From NCBI RefSeq assembly GCF_003597395.2, contig NC_133778.1:26634108-26698107 (forward strand): a DNA stretch of 64,000 nucleotides. Reading direction: 5' to 3'. Position 1 is the first letter of the stretch. The number at the start of each line of letters is the position of its first letter. A program made the position numbers and the translations under genes. The DNA is from Chelonoidis abingdonii (lineage: Eukaryota; Chordata; Testudines; Testudinidae). This document shows, in pieces, positions 44,301 to 56,533 of this stretch. The notes below the pieces were generated by a model, which ran no database searches, was not told where the DNA came from, and saw only the letters and a program-made list of their open reading frames with translations.

Positions 44301-46254
44301 TATTTTTCCCCTTTAGCTCCTAATCTTAAAACTACTGTATAGTGTTTTCCCTTCCCAAGTCTGATTCCCAGAAGGATATGAACTGTGGTGAATGCTTTCA
44401 GTTGCTTTGGATCAAAAACATACAAATTAGAGTGCTGATGAAATTTGGAATCTAATTTTTCATAATATAGATGAGAATTCATTATCTTAGCATAATGACA
44501 GGCCCAACAATTTCTAGGCAACATCATATTTAGAGGTCTTGCCAAGACCCTGATTTGTGCAGTCCCTTATCTTTCTGTAATTCTGGAGAGGAAACAAATC
44601 CGTTAGGTTGTATATAAATCTGCAGAACATCATTCCGTTCTCAATCCTGTCCATTCTCACTGTATCCTTAAATTAAACAACATATGCCTGATATAAAACC
44701 TTAACTGTAGTTTTGGTTTCATTCATTCATTGTGCCTTTCTATTCAGGGAAAGGGGTAAGTTTCAAAGTCCTTTCAGGATGTGTTTGTTTCTTGGCCTTT
44801 CCATTTGTACTCAAGACGTACTGGCCTCTGAAATCCAGGTCATTATTAAAAGCTATCTAATACCAACTTAGATTTGAGAACTTTAAACCTCCATCTTCCA
44901 ACAGAGGAAATAACTACTTCTTCTTTGATTTAAACCTTACCCAAATGCCTACTGATTTTTGCTTTGTCTAGCCAGTTAAAATGTTGCCCATTTCAGGAGA
45001 GAGAAACACCCCAGGCTCTCTTCCAGGGGGCTGTAACTCCTGAGAGTGGTGATCTGAAGAGGGATCACTTGAGGGAGGAGGACAGAAATGGGAGTTCTCT
45101 AAATATATTGCCTCTGCAGATCTACTCTTCTCTTCCTTTCCCCCTTCCTCACATGGCATCCTGAACTGATGGAAAGAAATTAATAGCAGTTGCCAAAGGA
45201 GGCTAAAATGAATCTATATAGGGAAATATTTGGACTGCTGTAATGCCCATACTCCCTACAAGCTATTTGATCAATATAGAAGATTCAGGGAGTTAATCCT
45301 GAACCCTAAGTGCTGTGAATGAATGACGTAAGGATGATTGTGATGGCAGTGTAAATAAGCCCATTCGATTCCCTCAGTGCAGTCCAGGTTTGGGAATCTG
45401 CAGGAGCTCACTGTGGCACTCATTGGGATTTCTCCCAGAGCTGCAGAACTTGAAAAATTCCCATGTCAAGTGGTGAATGGATGTTTTCCCTGGTGAAAGT
45501 GGGGGCCTACCCTATGAATTTCTAATGATATTAGGATTTAATTTTTTTAAAACATCATGTTTCTAGCCCTTATAATTAAAAGTTAAATAATCTTTCAAAT
45601 GTGGAGAGTGAACTGATGAAATTCTGTCCAATTTTTCAGACAGTTCTTGCGCCTCTGCTTCTGCTCAAAGCAAGCAGCATAGCCAAGGCCCTGAAGAGTG
45701 AAATTAACAAGATAAGGTTAATGGGGACCTATGGCAGTTGCAGCAGCCAGGAAGCTGTTGGGGGAGGGGGAAGTAACAGGAAGTTTCTCTCTCAGCGGCT
45801 ACAGGGGAGTAGCTTCATATTTATCAGACCCCTACTACCCTTATATTAAATTTTAAGCCACTTCACCTCCCCTACTGCCCAAAGAAGGCACTAGGGAAAG
45901 CATCCTATTGCAAAGCATCCTCCTTTACCCATCAGCTGAGGATGGCAGGGCAGTTAATATTTCATTAGATCTGACTATCCCAACCTCTTCTTTCATATCT
46001 TCTTCAGGCTAGTAGTTTTTTGGGTAAAGATTCAAGCTTCTCCCTTCCTCTTTGTAAGAGTAATCCTTCCCTCTGCCCCTCCCCAGATGAATCTGGGGCA
46101 GGCTGGGGAGGGATAGTAGACTACTGCATGCAGAATCTTTAGCCTGGCTGCAAGCAGGGCTGGTGGTCCAATGGCTTGCTTTCTGTCAGCTTGTAACATG
46201 CTGTGAGTATAGCACTTGAGTATCATGACCTTTCATATTGCCTCACCATCACCA
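41321..46254. other. Unannotated AT-rich stretch
   Basis: 4.9 kb with no recognised gene. It contains fold-back repeat fragments at 42868-42985 and 43723-43802. Several 60-98 codon frames are scattered on both strands without domains or mutual alignment. Confidence 0.45.
43723..43802. repeat. Short fold-back repeat fragment, AAATCCTGC / GCAGG type
   Basis: AGGCAAAATCCTGCTCATTT ... ACATTGAAGTCAACAGGATT ... GTAAGGCAGG; same architecture as 4091-4160. Confidence 0.45.
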
Positions 46255-46893
46255 GTATGGCTAGAGGATCATGTTCTCACCAATGTAGAAACATTCACAT
46301 ACATGGGCAGCACTATCAGCTAGGACAATGGAACAAGCCAGGACATCCAGAACAAAATCAGTAAAGCCAGGAACACCTTCAGGAGTTTAAATACAGTATG
46401 GAAGTCATCAAAATACAACACCAAAACCAAACTGAAGATTTATCAGAGCGGTGTACTTTCAGCATTACTATATAGTGCAGAATGCTGGGGAATGAGGAAG
46501 TATGACATGTCCAAACTGTCTTCATTCCAGACAACCTGCCTCCGAAAAATCCTCCATATCTTTTGGCCCAGAACAATCTCAAACCAAGATCTATTGACAC
46601 AGTGCAACCAAGAGGATATGAGCACTGTCGTTGCCAGCAGGTGTTGGAGATGGATTGTCCATGTGCTTCGGATGGAAACTGATTCCATCACCAGAATAGC
46701 AATAAGATGGACACCTGAAGGCAAGCGAAAACGACGCCACCCAAACACAATGTGGTGAAGAGCTGTGGAAGCCGAGTTGTGGAAGCCTGGGGCACAGCGG
46801 GGGAACCATTGAAAGACTTGCCAGAAACAGACAGGAGTGGAGGAGCTTCGTCATTGCCCTAAATGCCAGAGGCGTAATGGGAACATGATGATG
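46255..46893 (+). mobile_element. RTE-like LINE 3' end, second family
   Basis: Carries C-terminal reverse transcriptase sequence and ends with a short ATG trinucleotide tail (ACATGATGATGATAG, about 46884-46898), a typical RTE/L2-like ending. It differs from the LINE at 29949-30589 in protein sequence. No target duplication found. Confidence 0.8.
46264..46860 (+). pseudogene. RTE-like reverse transcriptase C-terminal pseudogene, copy 2
   Basis: The frame reads EDHVLTNVETFTYMGSTIS, a stop (TAG, 46321-46323), then about 144 open codons to 46755: DNGTSQDIQNKISKARNTF, KTKLKIYQSGVLSALLYSAE, CWGMRKYDMSKLSSFQ, TTCLRKILHIFWPR, SNQDLLTQCNQEDMS, RCWRWIVHVLRM, IRWTPEGKRKRR. A stop TGA at 46756-46758 replaces an expected arginine in TMW(R)RAVEAEL; similarity then continues through WKPGAQRG and, after a frameshift, RNRQEWRSFV. 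It corresponds to the thumb and C-terminal region of an endonuclease-reverse transcriptase of an RTE-like clade. No catalytic palm is present; it is 5' truncated and inactive. Confidence 0.85.
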
Positions 46894-46898
46894 ATAGT

Positions 46899-49068
46899 AC
46901 CCAAGAGGTGGGTGGTCTTTGATTAGCCTCTGTAAGTACTAGTAAATGTTTCTTGAATTTTCATCACATCTGCCTTTCTTTTTACATGTTGCTCTTTCCA
47001 TTTAGTATAATCCATAACATCATTCTCATTTCAGATTATAGCGTTCCAGTTAGAGGTGTTTTTTGCTTTTTTTAATTGTAACGGTAAAGTTCCCGTTATA
47101 CAATACCAAGCAAACTGTATACAACAGAAAATCTGATGCATGGGCTGCTTTCTGTAGTGCTACAAATCAAATATGACATGTCTACTGCTTATAAAAAGGG
47201 AGAAACACATTCCAAATATCATAACAATAATTTTACCTTGAACTCGCATTTGTAATAGCTCAGAATAAATTGACGAATGTGAGTTAAGAGATCACAGAAC
47301 CACCCACAGGCTGTGCGTGGATCTTTAAATCCCCACCAAAATATGGAGCTTTGTATACAGAGTGAATGCAGAGTATGTGTTCGTTATTTTTTTAACTAGA
47401 TAGGACTTTCATAGATAGAGAAGTAGCAATGTAGACTGAACATTACAGATCAGAAATGAAAGAACTATCGACTGCTAATTCCGATAGCTACTCCCCAAAT
47501 ACCTTCCTATATGTTAATATCACAAGTATCCCCAGGTGTGCTTCTGAGCAAGGTGATATTGCTCAACCCTGCATGTACAATGTGGCACATTTTACTCTGG
47601 ATAAAATTAACATGCAGCATTTGTGCATTCATTTATACTTATAGATTCTGCAGCTTGGTCCATAGTCCTGAGCTGCAGTCTTATTGCTTATATGTTAAGC
47701 AGCATGAGACTCAAGTCAGTTTTTGATTGCAAACCATTGAGGAAAACCCTGCTGTAGAAGGTAGAGGTGGCACTCTTCTCTCTGAGTCAGTGGTGAATCA
47801 ATGTTTCAATGTTAGGAGGCAATACAGGCCCAATTCTATGTTCTCCTTCATGTCACAGGTAAACAGAACCCTTCCAGTTCCAGATCCAAAGAAATTAGAA
47901 GTTAAAAGCAGACTTGGTGAATTTGAATAATCTGGTCCTACCTTCCCTGAAATTTGTCTGTAGGTTCTACTTTTGGCCCCTAAGTGATATATTTCTACAG
48001 GCATTTTCTTCTGCCATAGGGACTTCATAGCAATTCCAGTAATGGATAAGCTTTGTGAACTGCAGATATTTATCTCATGGAATTTAATGATCCAAAGGCA
48101 TATATCATCTTACTTAAAACTTGCATGACACCTGACACAGAAATTACAATAGCAATAATTTTACACCACTCATAGTTTCAGTACATATACAGTGAGTTAA
48201 CAAAATAACACCTTATGACTAAAACTAAGCCTGTGGAACCATTTTTATTGGGCAAGACTGAAGTCTCTATAGAAGCTGTTGAAAGTTATGAGAAAAAATA
48301 ATGGAAAAATAGGTATTTGCCCTTTCTGAACATTGTTCTAAGTCCCAAAATTCCACAGCCTATTGTCTAAAGGACCTCAATTCTCCATTGTACTCTGGCA
48401 CAGTGCAAGAGGAAAGACCTGACAGGGACCCAGTCATGGCACCCTGATCCTGCTTTCTCCAGTTCTGGCATAGCTTAAAGCTTCAGGGGGGCAGCTTTGA
48501 GTTACACGGCTGGTGAAAGACCTTCTGTCAACAGAGAATCAGGTGTAATGGAGCATCCCTCTGCTAGATTCCCTACCTTCTTGTCTGCTTCCTTTACATG
48601 CCCCTGTCCCCTTATGCTGGGCATAGCAATAAGTGATGAGGCAGGAGGGTAGAGTTGTAGGAAACAGATCTCTAATAAGCATCCTCATAAGTCCCTGTTC
48701 CCTTACGAAGCTCTAGAATTGATCAGTTAGCCTCCATGCCTTATCTCGCATTTCTGAGCCCCTGATGTGATACCAAACGAGGCCCCTCCTGAAACCTGGT
48801 TCCCCTTTCTTCCATTCCACTCATCATAGCATGTGGTGCATGGCAGAGCTGGAGCAGGAAGTGGAACAATCACCTCTATCAGCTTTATCCTGCATGGATA
48901 TACCCTGTCCCGAGGGAGCTCTTCAGGGGCTTTCTCCCACTGCTTTGGCAAAGTGCAAAGTGAATCTAGCAGACCAGAGACTCCAGACTCCTCCATTGAC
49001 TTCAATTGGATTACTCGTGTGCATAAAGTTGCTCAAATGTATATGTGCTTGCTGGGTAAGAGTCTAGG
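46899..49068. other. Unannotated stretch
   Basis: 2.2 kb, no gene or clear repeat recognised. The 190-codon plus-strand frame 48833-49405 runs out of this stretch into a GC-rich MITE and has no domain; I treat it as fortuitous. Confidence 0.45.
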
Positions 49069-49076
49069 GTCTAGAT

Positions 49077-49414
49077 CAGGGATCGGCAACCTTTGGCACA
49101 TGGCCCGCCAGGATAAGCCCTCTGGTGGGCAGGGCTGGTTTGTTTACTTGCTGCATCCACAGGTTTGGCCAACCGCAGCTTCCACTGGCCGTGATTCGCC
49201 ATCCCAGGCCAATGGGGGTAGTGGGAAACGGCGTGGGCTAAAGGATGTGCTGACTTCCCGCAGCCCCATTGGCCTAGAGTGGCGAACCATGGCCAGTGGA
49301 AGCTGCAATCAGCCGAACCTACAGACGCAGCAAGTAAACAAACTGGCCCGGCCCACCCCGCCCCGCCAGGGGCCTTACCCTGGAGGTCTGCAGGCCAAAG
49401 GTTGACGATCCCTG
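49077..49414. mobile_element. GC-rich palindromic hAT MITE
   Basis: Termini CAGGGATCGGCAACCTTTGG and CCAAAGGTTGACGATCCCTG are inverted repeats. Flanks GTCTAGAT (49069-49076) and ATCTAGAT (49415-49422) form an 8-bp duplication with one mismatch. The interior is also inverted: GGTTTGTTTACTTGCTGC versus GCAGCAAGTAAACAAAC, and GCAGCTTCCACTGGCC versus GGCCAGTGGAAGCTGC. The whole 338 bp can therefore fold into one long hairpin. Confidence 0.93.
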
Positions 49415-49499
49415 ATCTAGATTCACAAGGGGGACTTAGGCACTGAAAACTCAGTTGGGCCCAACATATTCAATAATTTATTTGCAGCATCAACAGGAG

Positions 49500-49660
49500 A
49501 GATAGAGAAAGACCCACATCCCAGTGGTAAGGGCACTTTCTTGAGAAATGGGAGCCCCATGTTCAGTTCCCTTCTCCTCATCAGAGGAGGTGCAACTGAA
49601 TCTGCATCTCTCATGTCCTGGTGGATTGCCCTAACCTCTTGACTGAAGGTTAGAAAGGAA
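49500..49660 (+). repeat. tRNA-derived SINE-like fragment
   Basis: CCCAGTGGTAAGGGCACTTTC is A-box-like and CCATGTTCAGTTCCC is B-box-like. The later part includes TGCCCTAACCTCTTGACTG. Diverged. Confidence 0.4.
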
Positions 49661-51214
49661 GCTACTGCTGCCCCTCACCCCCCAAGCTGTTTTATGTGGC
49701 ATTAGTAGGAGGCCTCAGAGGCAAGGGAAGACCTAATCTGAGAATCTCACTGGGAGTTAGGTGAGATGCACATGTCCAGCAGCAGAAACTTAGCACCTAG
49801 TAGACTTTTACAGCAGGAATGTATGTGCCTCCAGAGTTAGGCAGTAGCTGAGCAGGGTTTTGTTAATGCCACTGATGCCAAAAGTGGAAGTTATGCACCC
49901 AAGTTTTGTTGTGAATCTGGCCCTAAATGTGCAATTTTGGGGATTGGGTGGGGGAAAGGGGTCTGCCCACCAAAAGAATTGTCAAAATGCTATAGTGCTT
50001 AACTGTAATTCAATCTCAAGTTCCTGTGTGCACCCTAAAGGAGAACTTTGCTGCTAAATCCTGCAATCGATGTTTGGAGAAAGTAGTCATGTCTCTGTCC
50101 CACCCTCACCCCCAATATCTATCTATGGTGTTTTGTTCACAAAGTTGACCTCAGTAATAGAGCCTGGTGTGTTTTGAGAACAACGATTGTGTTGACATGG
50201 GTGCTGTCAGAGGCAGACTGGCAATATCTCTGAAAATTGCACTAAATGCTTGGTGCTCATGCAGGCCTGCACTGTGCTGACAAGCATTTTCAGCCTCTGG
50301 GACATGATTGTTGTAATCTACTACATTGTTCTATTTGCAGTAAGCCCACAGACTGATTGCAGCTGGGGGAAGGGGTAACACACAAAGAGGGTCATTATGA
50401 AATATTAACTCCTTAAAAAAAATTTCAAGAAATTTCTCTCCCGGCTACCAAACCAAGTGTAAACCTACATGTGAACACTGCTTTTGCCCTCAGACTCGCA
50501 AGTGTCCACTTTTCTGAATAATCGAGATCAATATTCAAAGGCTTCAGCCTTGCTAGTAATCTTCGTCTTTTCACATAAAAGAATGTCAGGGTGTGGCAGG
50601 TATGTCTAGGCACACTGGAGAAGCACAGTCACCAGATGTTTCTGATACAGCGGTCATAGGGACAGAGTTAATACTGGAAGCTTCTGTCTTAATACTGCAT
50701 TGAAATGAATGAAGGAAGTTCACATTTCTCTTAGTATTACTCATTTATTCAATTATTTCATTTCAATGGCACCTATTCAAAGCTCCGAGTACCAATCAGA
50801 AGTTGAAATTCACTATTACAAAACCTAACATTTGTCAACACTTCAACTTTCTGAGCACAAGTTTTCCCCTTAATAGATTGTCATGTAAAGCTGTAAGAGA
50901 CTTTAACCAGCCATTCCAGAAGATCTCACCTAAAACCATTCTTCAGTTTCTTTCACACTGCCTCCCAACCTTCCTAAATGGCCGAGGGAAATTGATTCTT
51001 CCAGAGAGCCCAGAATATTAACAAATCTGAGTGCTGAAAGACCAAGTAGGAAAGCTCATTGCTGAGTGAAGGAAGCTTCATTGGGAATGCTCTGCCTGGA
51101 GCTCCCTTTCATATCAACAGCCCAAGTGCACCTGCTGCTCTTAACTGAGGCAGTATTGCTCAGGGAAAAAGATGGTTTCTTAGCTAACCAGGTCCCCAAA
51201 TTAGGCCACCTTAG
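49661..51214. other. Unannotated stretch
   Basis: No gene or repeat recognised. Confidence 0.4.
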
Positions 51215-51420
51215 GTTAAAACAAGCACCTAGAAACTTATCAGAAGCCAGTACAGCTCTTGAAATACCTGTGCTACGTGCATCCTCTGGGATTCTCCACT
51301 CGACGAGTGGGCAGCTGCATTCTGCACAAACCTGAGCCTCCAATGCAATGTGCAGCCCTATGCAGAGAGCATGGCAATGATGATGGTCTCAAGGTGAGAA
51401 AGGTATGAATGGTAGCAGGA
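51215..51420. repeat. Possible ancient LINE-like dispersed repeat
   Basis: AACTTATCAGAAGCCAGTAC, GGGCAGCTGCATTCTGCACA and AGAGAGCATGGCAATGATGA recall an old amniote LINE-type repeat (CR1/L3 group from memory). Opposing frames here are shadows. Confidence 0.35.
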
Positions 51421-53127
51421 AGAGCCACAGCAGCAAGTAAAGCTCACATTCTCATGTCTAAACACAGATAGGAAATGTCCTTGTCCACACTTCAGAGCCC
51501 TGATGCAACCAGACTCTCTTTGTATGTTCAGGGAAAGGAGTTCCCAGGCAAGATTTGCAGTGAGGGTTTTGCAGAAGCAAGCTAGCCATGTGACTTTATT
51601 GCCATTTAAATTAGAGTTATCCTCAGACACGTATTGTAAATATCTTTTTTCCTTGATTTAATCTGCAAAGGGTCTTGCCTTAGTCTTTTAAAAGGACAGC
51701 AAGATCAAATTGTATGGATCCTTATTGCATTTCCTGGGTCAATGTCCCATGTCTCTGAAAACTTGAAGGAAAACAACGGAATGACTAATGTGAGCACTAG
51801 CCGTATTTTAATCCTGCTGGGTACTCTAGATTCTATAGTTAAATAATCACAGGAAAAGACAACATTCCCCAAGTACACACTGAACTCATTAGCAGATGGA
51901 ATCCTATTTTCCCTAGATCCCCTGTTTATGTAGGGAATTGTCCCCTGAAAAAAATCATCAAATGCTGCTCGTTATCTGTGGAGTTGAGTGCCACCAGCTG
52001 AGCTTCTGTAGCAGAGGAACTGGTTGTGGCTTGAAAATAAACATTAGCATATACATCTCTTTTGTTTCAAATGAGCTATTTAAAAATGAGGTGTGGGGGT
52101 GAAGGATTGGAGAATGGTCCTTAGGAATCATCCCACTTTACCTCCAAGAAGTCAGGCTAACTCTGTACTTAGCCAGAAGTAAATGAAAGGCAGGTGTTTG
52201 GTGGTAGGTGACTTGGAACAGAAAGGAACAATTGCAGTCAACTGGGTTCCTTCTTCAAGTAATTAATATTTATTACACAAAAACGAAGTACAATTCTATG
52301 GTAAAAGCTCTCGATGCCCTCTACTAGTGAAAAGGGGAAAATGTTGCCACAGAGAGCTTCATTTGCATAGACTACCTACCCATAATTCTTCTAGTGACCT
52401 GTGGGGAGTCACCATAACTGTACATGAACTTGGATTTCAGAGATAGTGGGCTCCCAGAGAAGCTGGGAATAGAACTCTTAGCTTGGGTTAAAAAGCTTCT
52501 TGCCAAGCAGTCAGGACTCTACCGGAATGTTTGAAGTGCTTTTGGTTCCCTTCATATGTGGACTTTGCTGCAAGCGATAGCATAGAGGACAGCAGCAGCC
52601 CACCAATAGAATAAAGCTGAATCACTAAGTTGTGGTTGGCTCAGGCACTGAGGTTAGCTCAGGCAAGCAACTCCTTTGGGACAAGACCCAGATCTGCAAC
52701 TTGGACTACTGTTACTCACTGATCCAAACCGTGAGTGGGGAGGAGTGGTGCATCCAACAAGGTGTTACCCATAGGATACTCCCACCGGCAGGTGGGAAGG
52801 GAGTTAGACTGACTACTGCCAAACCTAGTGACGGGAAGGGAATATTTTACTCTTTACTTATTTTCTGTTGCGATGTTTCCCAAGTTTGACTGTGGTCCCG
52901 CTGCCCAAATGAAGATTTTCTTTTGTAGTTGTGTTTGGGAAGTTCTGCCTGTTAAGAAAACAGAGGAGGGTGTGTCCAGTTTTCTCCATTTCTGAGTGGA
53001 GGCTTGAGCCTGTTTAGTTATTTGTCCAGAGGAACCCTAGATATGATGAACACTACTATTTTTCCTGTTAACCTGTCTCCAGGTGTCTACAACAGTTCAT
53101 ATAATCAGAGAACTCCTGAACTTGAGG
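51421..53127. other. Unannotated stretch
   Basis: No gene or recognisable repeat. Confidence 0.4.
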
Positions 53128-53218
53128 TTTAGCCCTATGCTGGCCTTTGGAATGGAATCCTGGCTCTGTTGATGCCAATGGCCCATTGATTTCAGTGGGG
53201 CCAGGATTTCACCTTGGT
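53128..53218. repeat. Short fold-back repeat, AATCCTGGC / GCCAGGATT type
   Basis: GGAATCCTGGCTCTGTTGAT and GATTTCAGTGGGGCCAGGAT TTC are inverted arms with the usual CCATTGATTTCAGTGGG centre. Confidence 0.6.
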
Positions 53219-53589
53219 GTGCAGTCCAACTTTCCCAAAGTCATTGTTCACTTCTCTGTCTCCCAGGCTGCCACTGTTGTAGCCTTTTCCCTAAACACCT
53301 GTGCATGGGAGGGGGAGGCCAAACTATGGATAGCCCTTTATTCACAGAGACAAGTCAGTGCACCTACACACTGGCCCAGCAGGTGTGTTGACTTTGGCTT
53401 ATCTTTTTAAAATAGTCAGTGTTTGTTTGCTAGCTGTAGAACAACATCATTGTTCAGGAAGGTATTTGGCTGTAATTTCCAAAGCTCTCCAGTGCAGTGG
53501 CATGCCCCATAAATGGGAACTGGGTGTCCAAATCCTAGGCAGATTCAAATCATCAGACTTTGTGTCCAAACCCTTCCTATGAAAATGCA

Positions 53590-53947
53590 GTTTGTTTGGA
53601 TGGAACATGGGGAATTTTAACATGATGAAATTCAGCTTTGATCCATCTCTCTGTTCCCATTGGAACGAAGCTGGTCAAAACTCAGAATTTCTGGTGAGCA
53701 GCAGGGAGCCTGGAAGTCTGGGGTGCCTGGAGCTGATGCTGTCTGCATAGTGGGGCTGCCCCAGAGCAGTGGACCCTGGAACCTTCCAGTTGGAATGGCA
53801 GGAATCAGACAAACTTCCATTGAATGCCTGCCATAGTCTTGTGACCTGGTGGTTAAACCTGATGCATTTCACAGAATATTTTGGGTTCAACAAATTGGTA
53901 TTTTCCAGCTGATGCCTCTTTGGTTGGAAAATTCCTGACCAGCACCA
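53590..53947. mobile_element. hAT (TAGAGCTGGTC family) MITE, degraded
   Basis: The right end GGTTGGAAAATTCCTGACCAG is the complement of the CTGGTCAGGAATTTTCC terminus. The inner segment GGGGCTGCCCCAGAGCAGTG matches GTGGGCTGCCCCAGAGCCAT in 57985-58451. The left terminus is not clear. Opposing frames here are shadows. Confidence 0.6.
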
Positions 53948-53960
53948 TATTGGAAGCACA

Positions 53961-54110
53961 TACCGGTCGACTTCCCTTACTCCTCTCATTCCTGGTGGAG
54001 TACTGGAGTTGACTGGAGAGCGCTCTGATGTCGATTTAACAGGTCTTCATTAGACCCACTAAATCAACCCCCAGCGGCAGCGGCGATCTCATGATAATGT
54101 ACATATAGCC
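53961..54110. mobile_element. Harbinger-type MITE, right-hand fragment
   Basis: GTCGATTTAACAGGTCTTCA then TTAGACCCACTAAATCAACC, ending AATGTACATATAGCC (GGCTATATGTACATT in reverse), a Harbinger-style terminus. The left end is truncated. Confidence 0.6.
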
Positions 54111-55060
54111 ATATTGAGCTAAGCCCCAAGCCTTCAACTGACTCTATGCAGCAGAAGCCACGGGAAGCCAATGAGGATTCAATGTGTGCTCAATAAGCTG
54201 CTGACACAGAGCTCATTACAGGCCTGTTGCTCCTGGTTTTTATCATATGCTTTGAAAATACGAGGTTTGGATTGGGCAGTTGACCAAGGGCCTGATCCTG
54301 CTCCCATCCCAGTCAGTGACAAACTCCCCATTGATTTGAATGGGAGCAGGACTGAACCACTAAACGTGCTCTTACAAAACAGGTTACTTGTAATCTGTTT
54401 AAATGGATGAGTTTATTCTGGCTTCATACATGATTTCCATTTGTGTAGGAAGGAATTAGAGATTTCCTGGCTAGGCTTTAATAAATAATTGTGATTAATT
54501 TGTGATCTACATATTCAGTTATGTCCGACATCAGTGGCTTATATTGGCATGCACATTTAAAATTGGGATAGCTGGATTCCAGTCAAATCATCAGGAAGGC
54601 CTTTAGCATGAAGTGTTCCAAGAAATTTGGGAGACACATTGTTACTTAAAACTCTGAAGTTTGAATACAGCTGTTTGTTTCATATTTCATTGTTCTCCTT
54701 GATCCTTTCACTAATCACTTCTTCAGCATAGTCAGTTAAATTATTTAAAGTTTTAGAGATCTAAGCCTTGTAGGTGCAGCTCCAGAAGTTTACCTTTGGC
54801 TCTGATTTAACTGAATGCAGCAGTGGCACAATCTGAAGGAAATTAAAGCACACATTGCATGTTCAAATAACACTAGATGGCAGTTTCTGTATCTTGATGT
54901 ATTGTTAGATTCAGTATTTGCCTCAAGGGGAGGGTGGTGGTTGATATTTTTCTAGTTTCTTTTTTATTTTTTAATTTTAAATCAAAGTTTAAAAAAACTG
55001 GGTGAAATGATGCAAAAGCAATTTCAAACTTGGGAGGGGTGGGAAAAATTCAAGAAGCAT
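54111..55060. other. Unannotated stretch with one fold-back repeat
   Basis: No gene recognised. See 54289-54357. Confidence 0.4.
54289..54357. repeat. Short fold-back repeat, CCTGATCCTGCTCCC type
   Basis: GGGCCTGATCCTGCTCCCAT ... AAACTCCCCATTGATTTGAA TGGGAGCAGG. The clearest copy of this family in the window. Confidence 0.65.
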
Positions 55061-55061
55061 A

Positions 55062-55392
55062 ATTCAGTAGTTCAAGCACAGGACGGGAGGCAGAAGGCCT
55101 CTGAATTATTTTAAGCTCTGTCTTGGGCAAGTTGCTTAGGACCAGATTTTCAGAGGAATTTGGGTGCCTCATGATATTTTTCAAAACTGCCTAAGATGAT
55201 TAGACCTTTTACTCCCATTGAAATCAATCTGGTTCTTATTGTCTGTGTTACCATTTGTAAAATGGCAATGGTAATATTTTTTCTGCCTGAAAAGGTAGCA
55301 AGTTTAGTCGGTGATCATTCAGAGCTTTGAGATCTTTAGATGGGAAGCACGATAGACACATAAAAGGATTAAGTAGCGCTGTACAAATACTT
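55062..55392 (+). repeat. MIR/CORE-type SINE with internal insertion
   Basis: GCACAGGACGGGAGGCAGAAG, CTGTCTTGGGCAAGTTGCTT, then after an insertion TACCATTTGTAAAATGGCAA and tail GAGATCTTTAGATGGGAAGC. The insertion at 55139-55240 begins GGACCAGATTTTCAGAGG. Confidence 0.65.
55139..55240. repeat. CCAGATTTTCAGAGG palindromic repeat inside a SINE
   Basis: GACCAGATTTTCAGAGGAAT, CCCATTGAAATCAATCTGG: a dispersed palindromic repeat. Fragments of similar type at 32056-32102 and 59088-59165. Confidence 0.55.
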
Positions 55393-55747
55393 GAGAATAA
55401 AAATACTCAAAATTTGCCCCTTTTAATTTCATTGCACCTCATCAAATAATGCATTTCCTGCAGAATGTTTTGCCTTAGTAAAACTTTCACTCAAGTTGAA
55501 TGCCTTCTGTGAGAGAGAATGTCAGTGCAGCTTTTTATAATGCATTTTCAGGTTTGAAGCTGGTTGATTAGATTTCAATATGTGAGTGAAGTTGCCTGGT
55601 ATTTCTAGGATCATGGATAGGAGGAATCTACTTTTTATGCTCAGTGGGATTAGGAGAAGCGATTTTGATTTATCTACATGTCTATTTATCATAATATATT
55701 TCTGTATTTATCTAATGTGGGAGTGGGGAGTTAGAGATACCATAGGC

Positions 55748-56135
55748 CAAGGATGGGCAACTTGAAGGCAGTAGAGGGCCTCAAAATCCATTAAAAGCCT
55801 TGGCCCAGGGGGTCTGCCACTGGGTGAAGGGCTAAGGCCCTGCCCTCATAGGGCATGTCATGGGGCTGGGGCAGGGGTCCTATCCTGCCCCCAGTGGGTG
55901 GGAGGCACTGGGAGTGGTTGGAGTGAGCCTGCTGCAGCAGGTCCACAGGGCTGGGCCTGGCTCCCCACTTTGGACCATTGTCTCTTGCCATAGTATCATG
56001 CAAGGCACGTGTGTCTGCACACAGGCAGGGCCCCACCCCCTTTCTGACTCCAGGGTTGCCAGATCACCTGCTCCGAGCTGCGTTGTAGTGAGCCAAGTAA
56101 AACGATCTGGTGGGGGCACCAGTTGTCCATCCCTG
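55748..56135. mobile_element. hAT MITE with perfect 8-bp duplication
   Basis: Termini CAAGGATGGGCAACTTG and CCAGTTGTCCATCCCTG are inverted repeats. The perfect duplication CCATAGGC lies at 55740-55747 and 56136-56143. GC-rich 388 bp. Opposing frames of 81-120 codons inside it are shadows. Confidence 0.92.
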
Positions 56136-56533
56136 CCATAGGCACTCAAAAGATACCAAACTGGGTAGGCTTGCCATCGAGCAGACTCTTGATGGGAGTA
56201 GTAGGCTACAAATCCTCCTACCTCACAATACAGCAGCACCACATAATGTGATGGGATTGTCTGTCAGTGGAAGGTCTGTTGCTTGCCTGTCAGATAGTGG
56301 GGATGAGTGAAGTCTACTGTGGGATTCCTCAGGTTTGGCTGTTTTGAAGACAGTAAGAGAAACACAAATCCATGTGTGAAGCCAGCATTCTCCTGGCAAA
56401 ACCCATAAAAAGCATACAGTCAGGGTAACTTTCTCCCTCTCTTCACAGATCTATAATTGCTAAAGCTAATTTCTGCTCAAGGCAGGATTTAGGAAGCTAT
56501 TTGCAATTCACTACAATTGTACTGAACATGCTA

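Noticed and set aside
48833..49405. 190-codon open frame, the longest in the window
   Set aside because: It starts in unremarkable sequence and runs into a GC-rich palindromic hAT MITE. There is no domain, and its length is explained by local GC content.
55880..56242. 120-codon minus-strand frame
   Set aside because: It spans a GC-rich hAT MITE and its flank; shadow frame.
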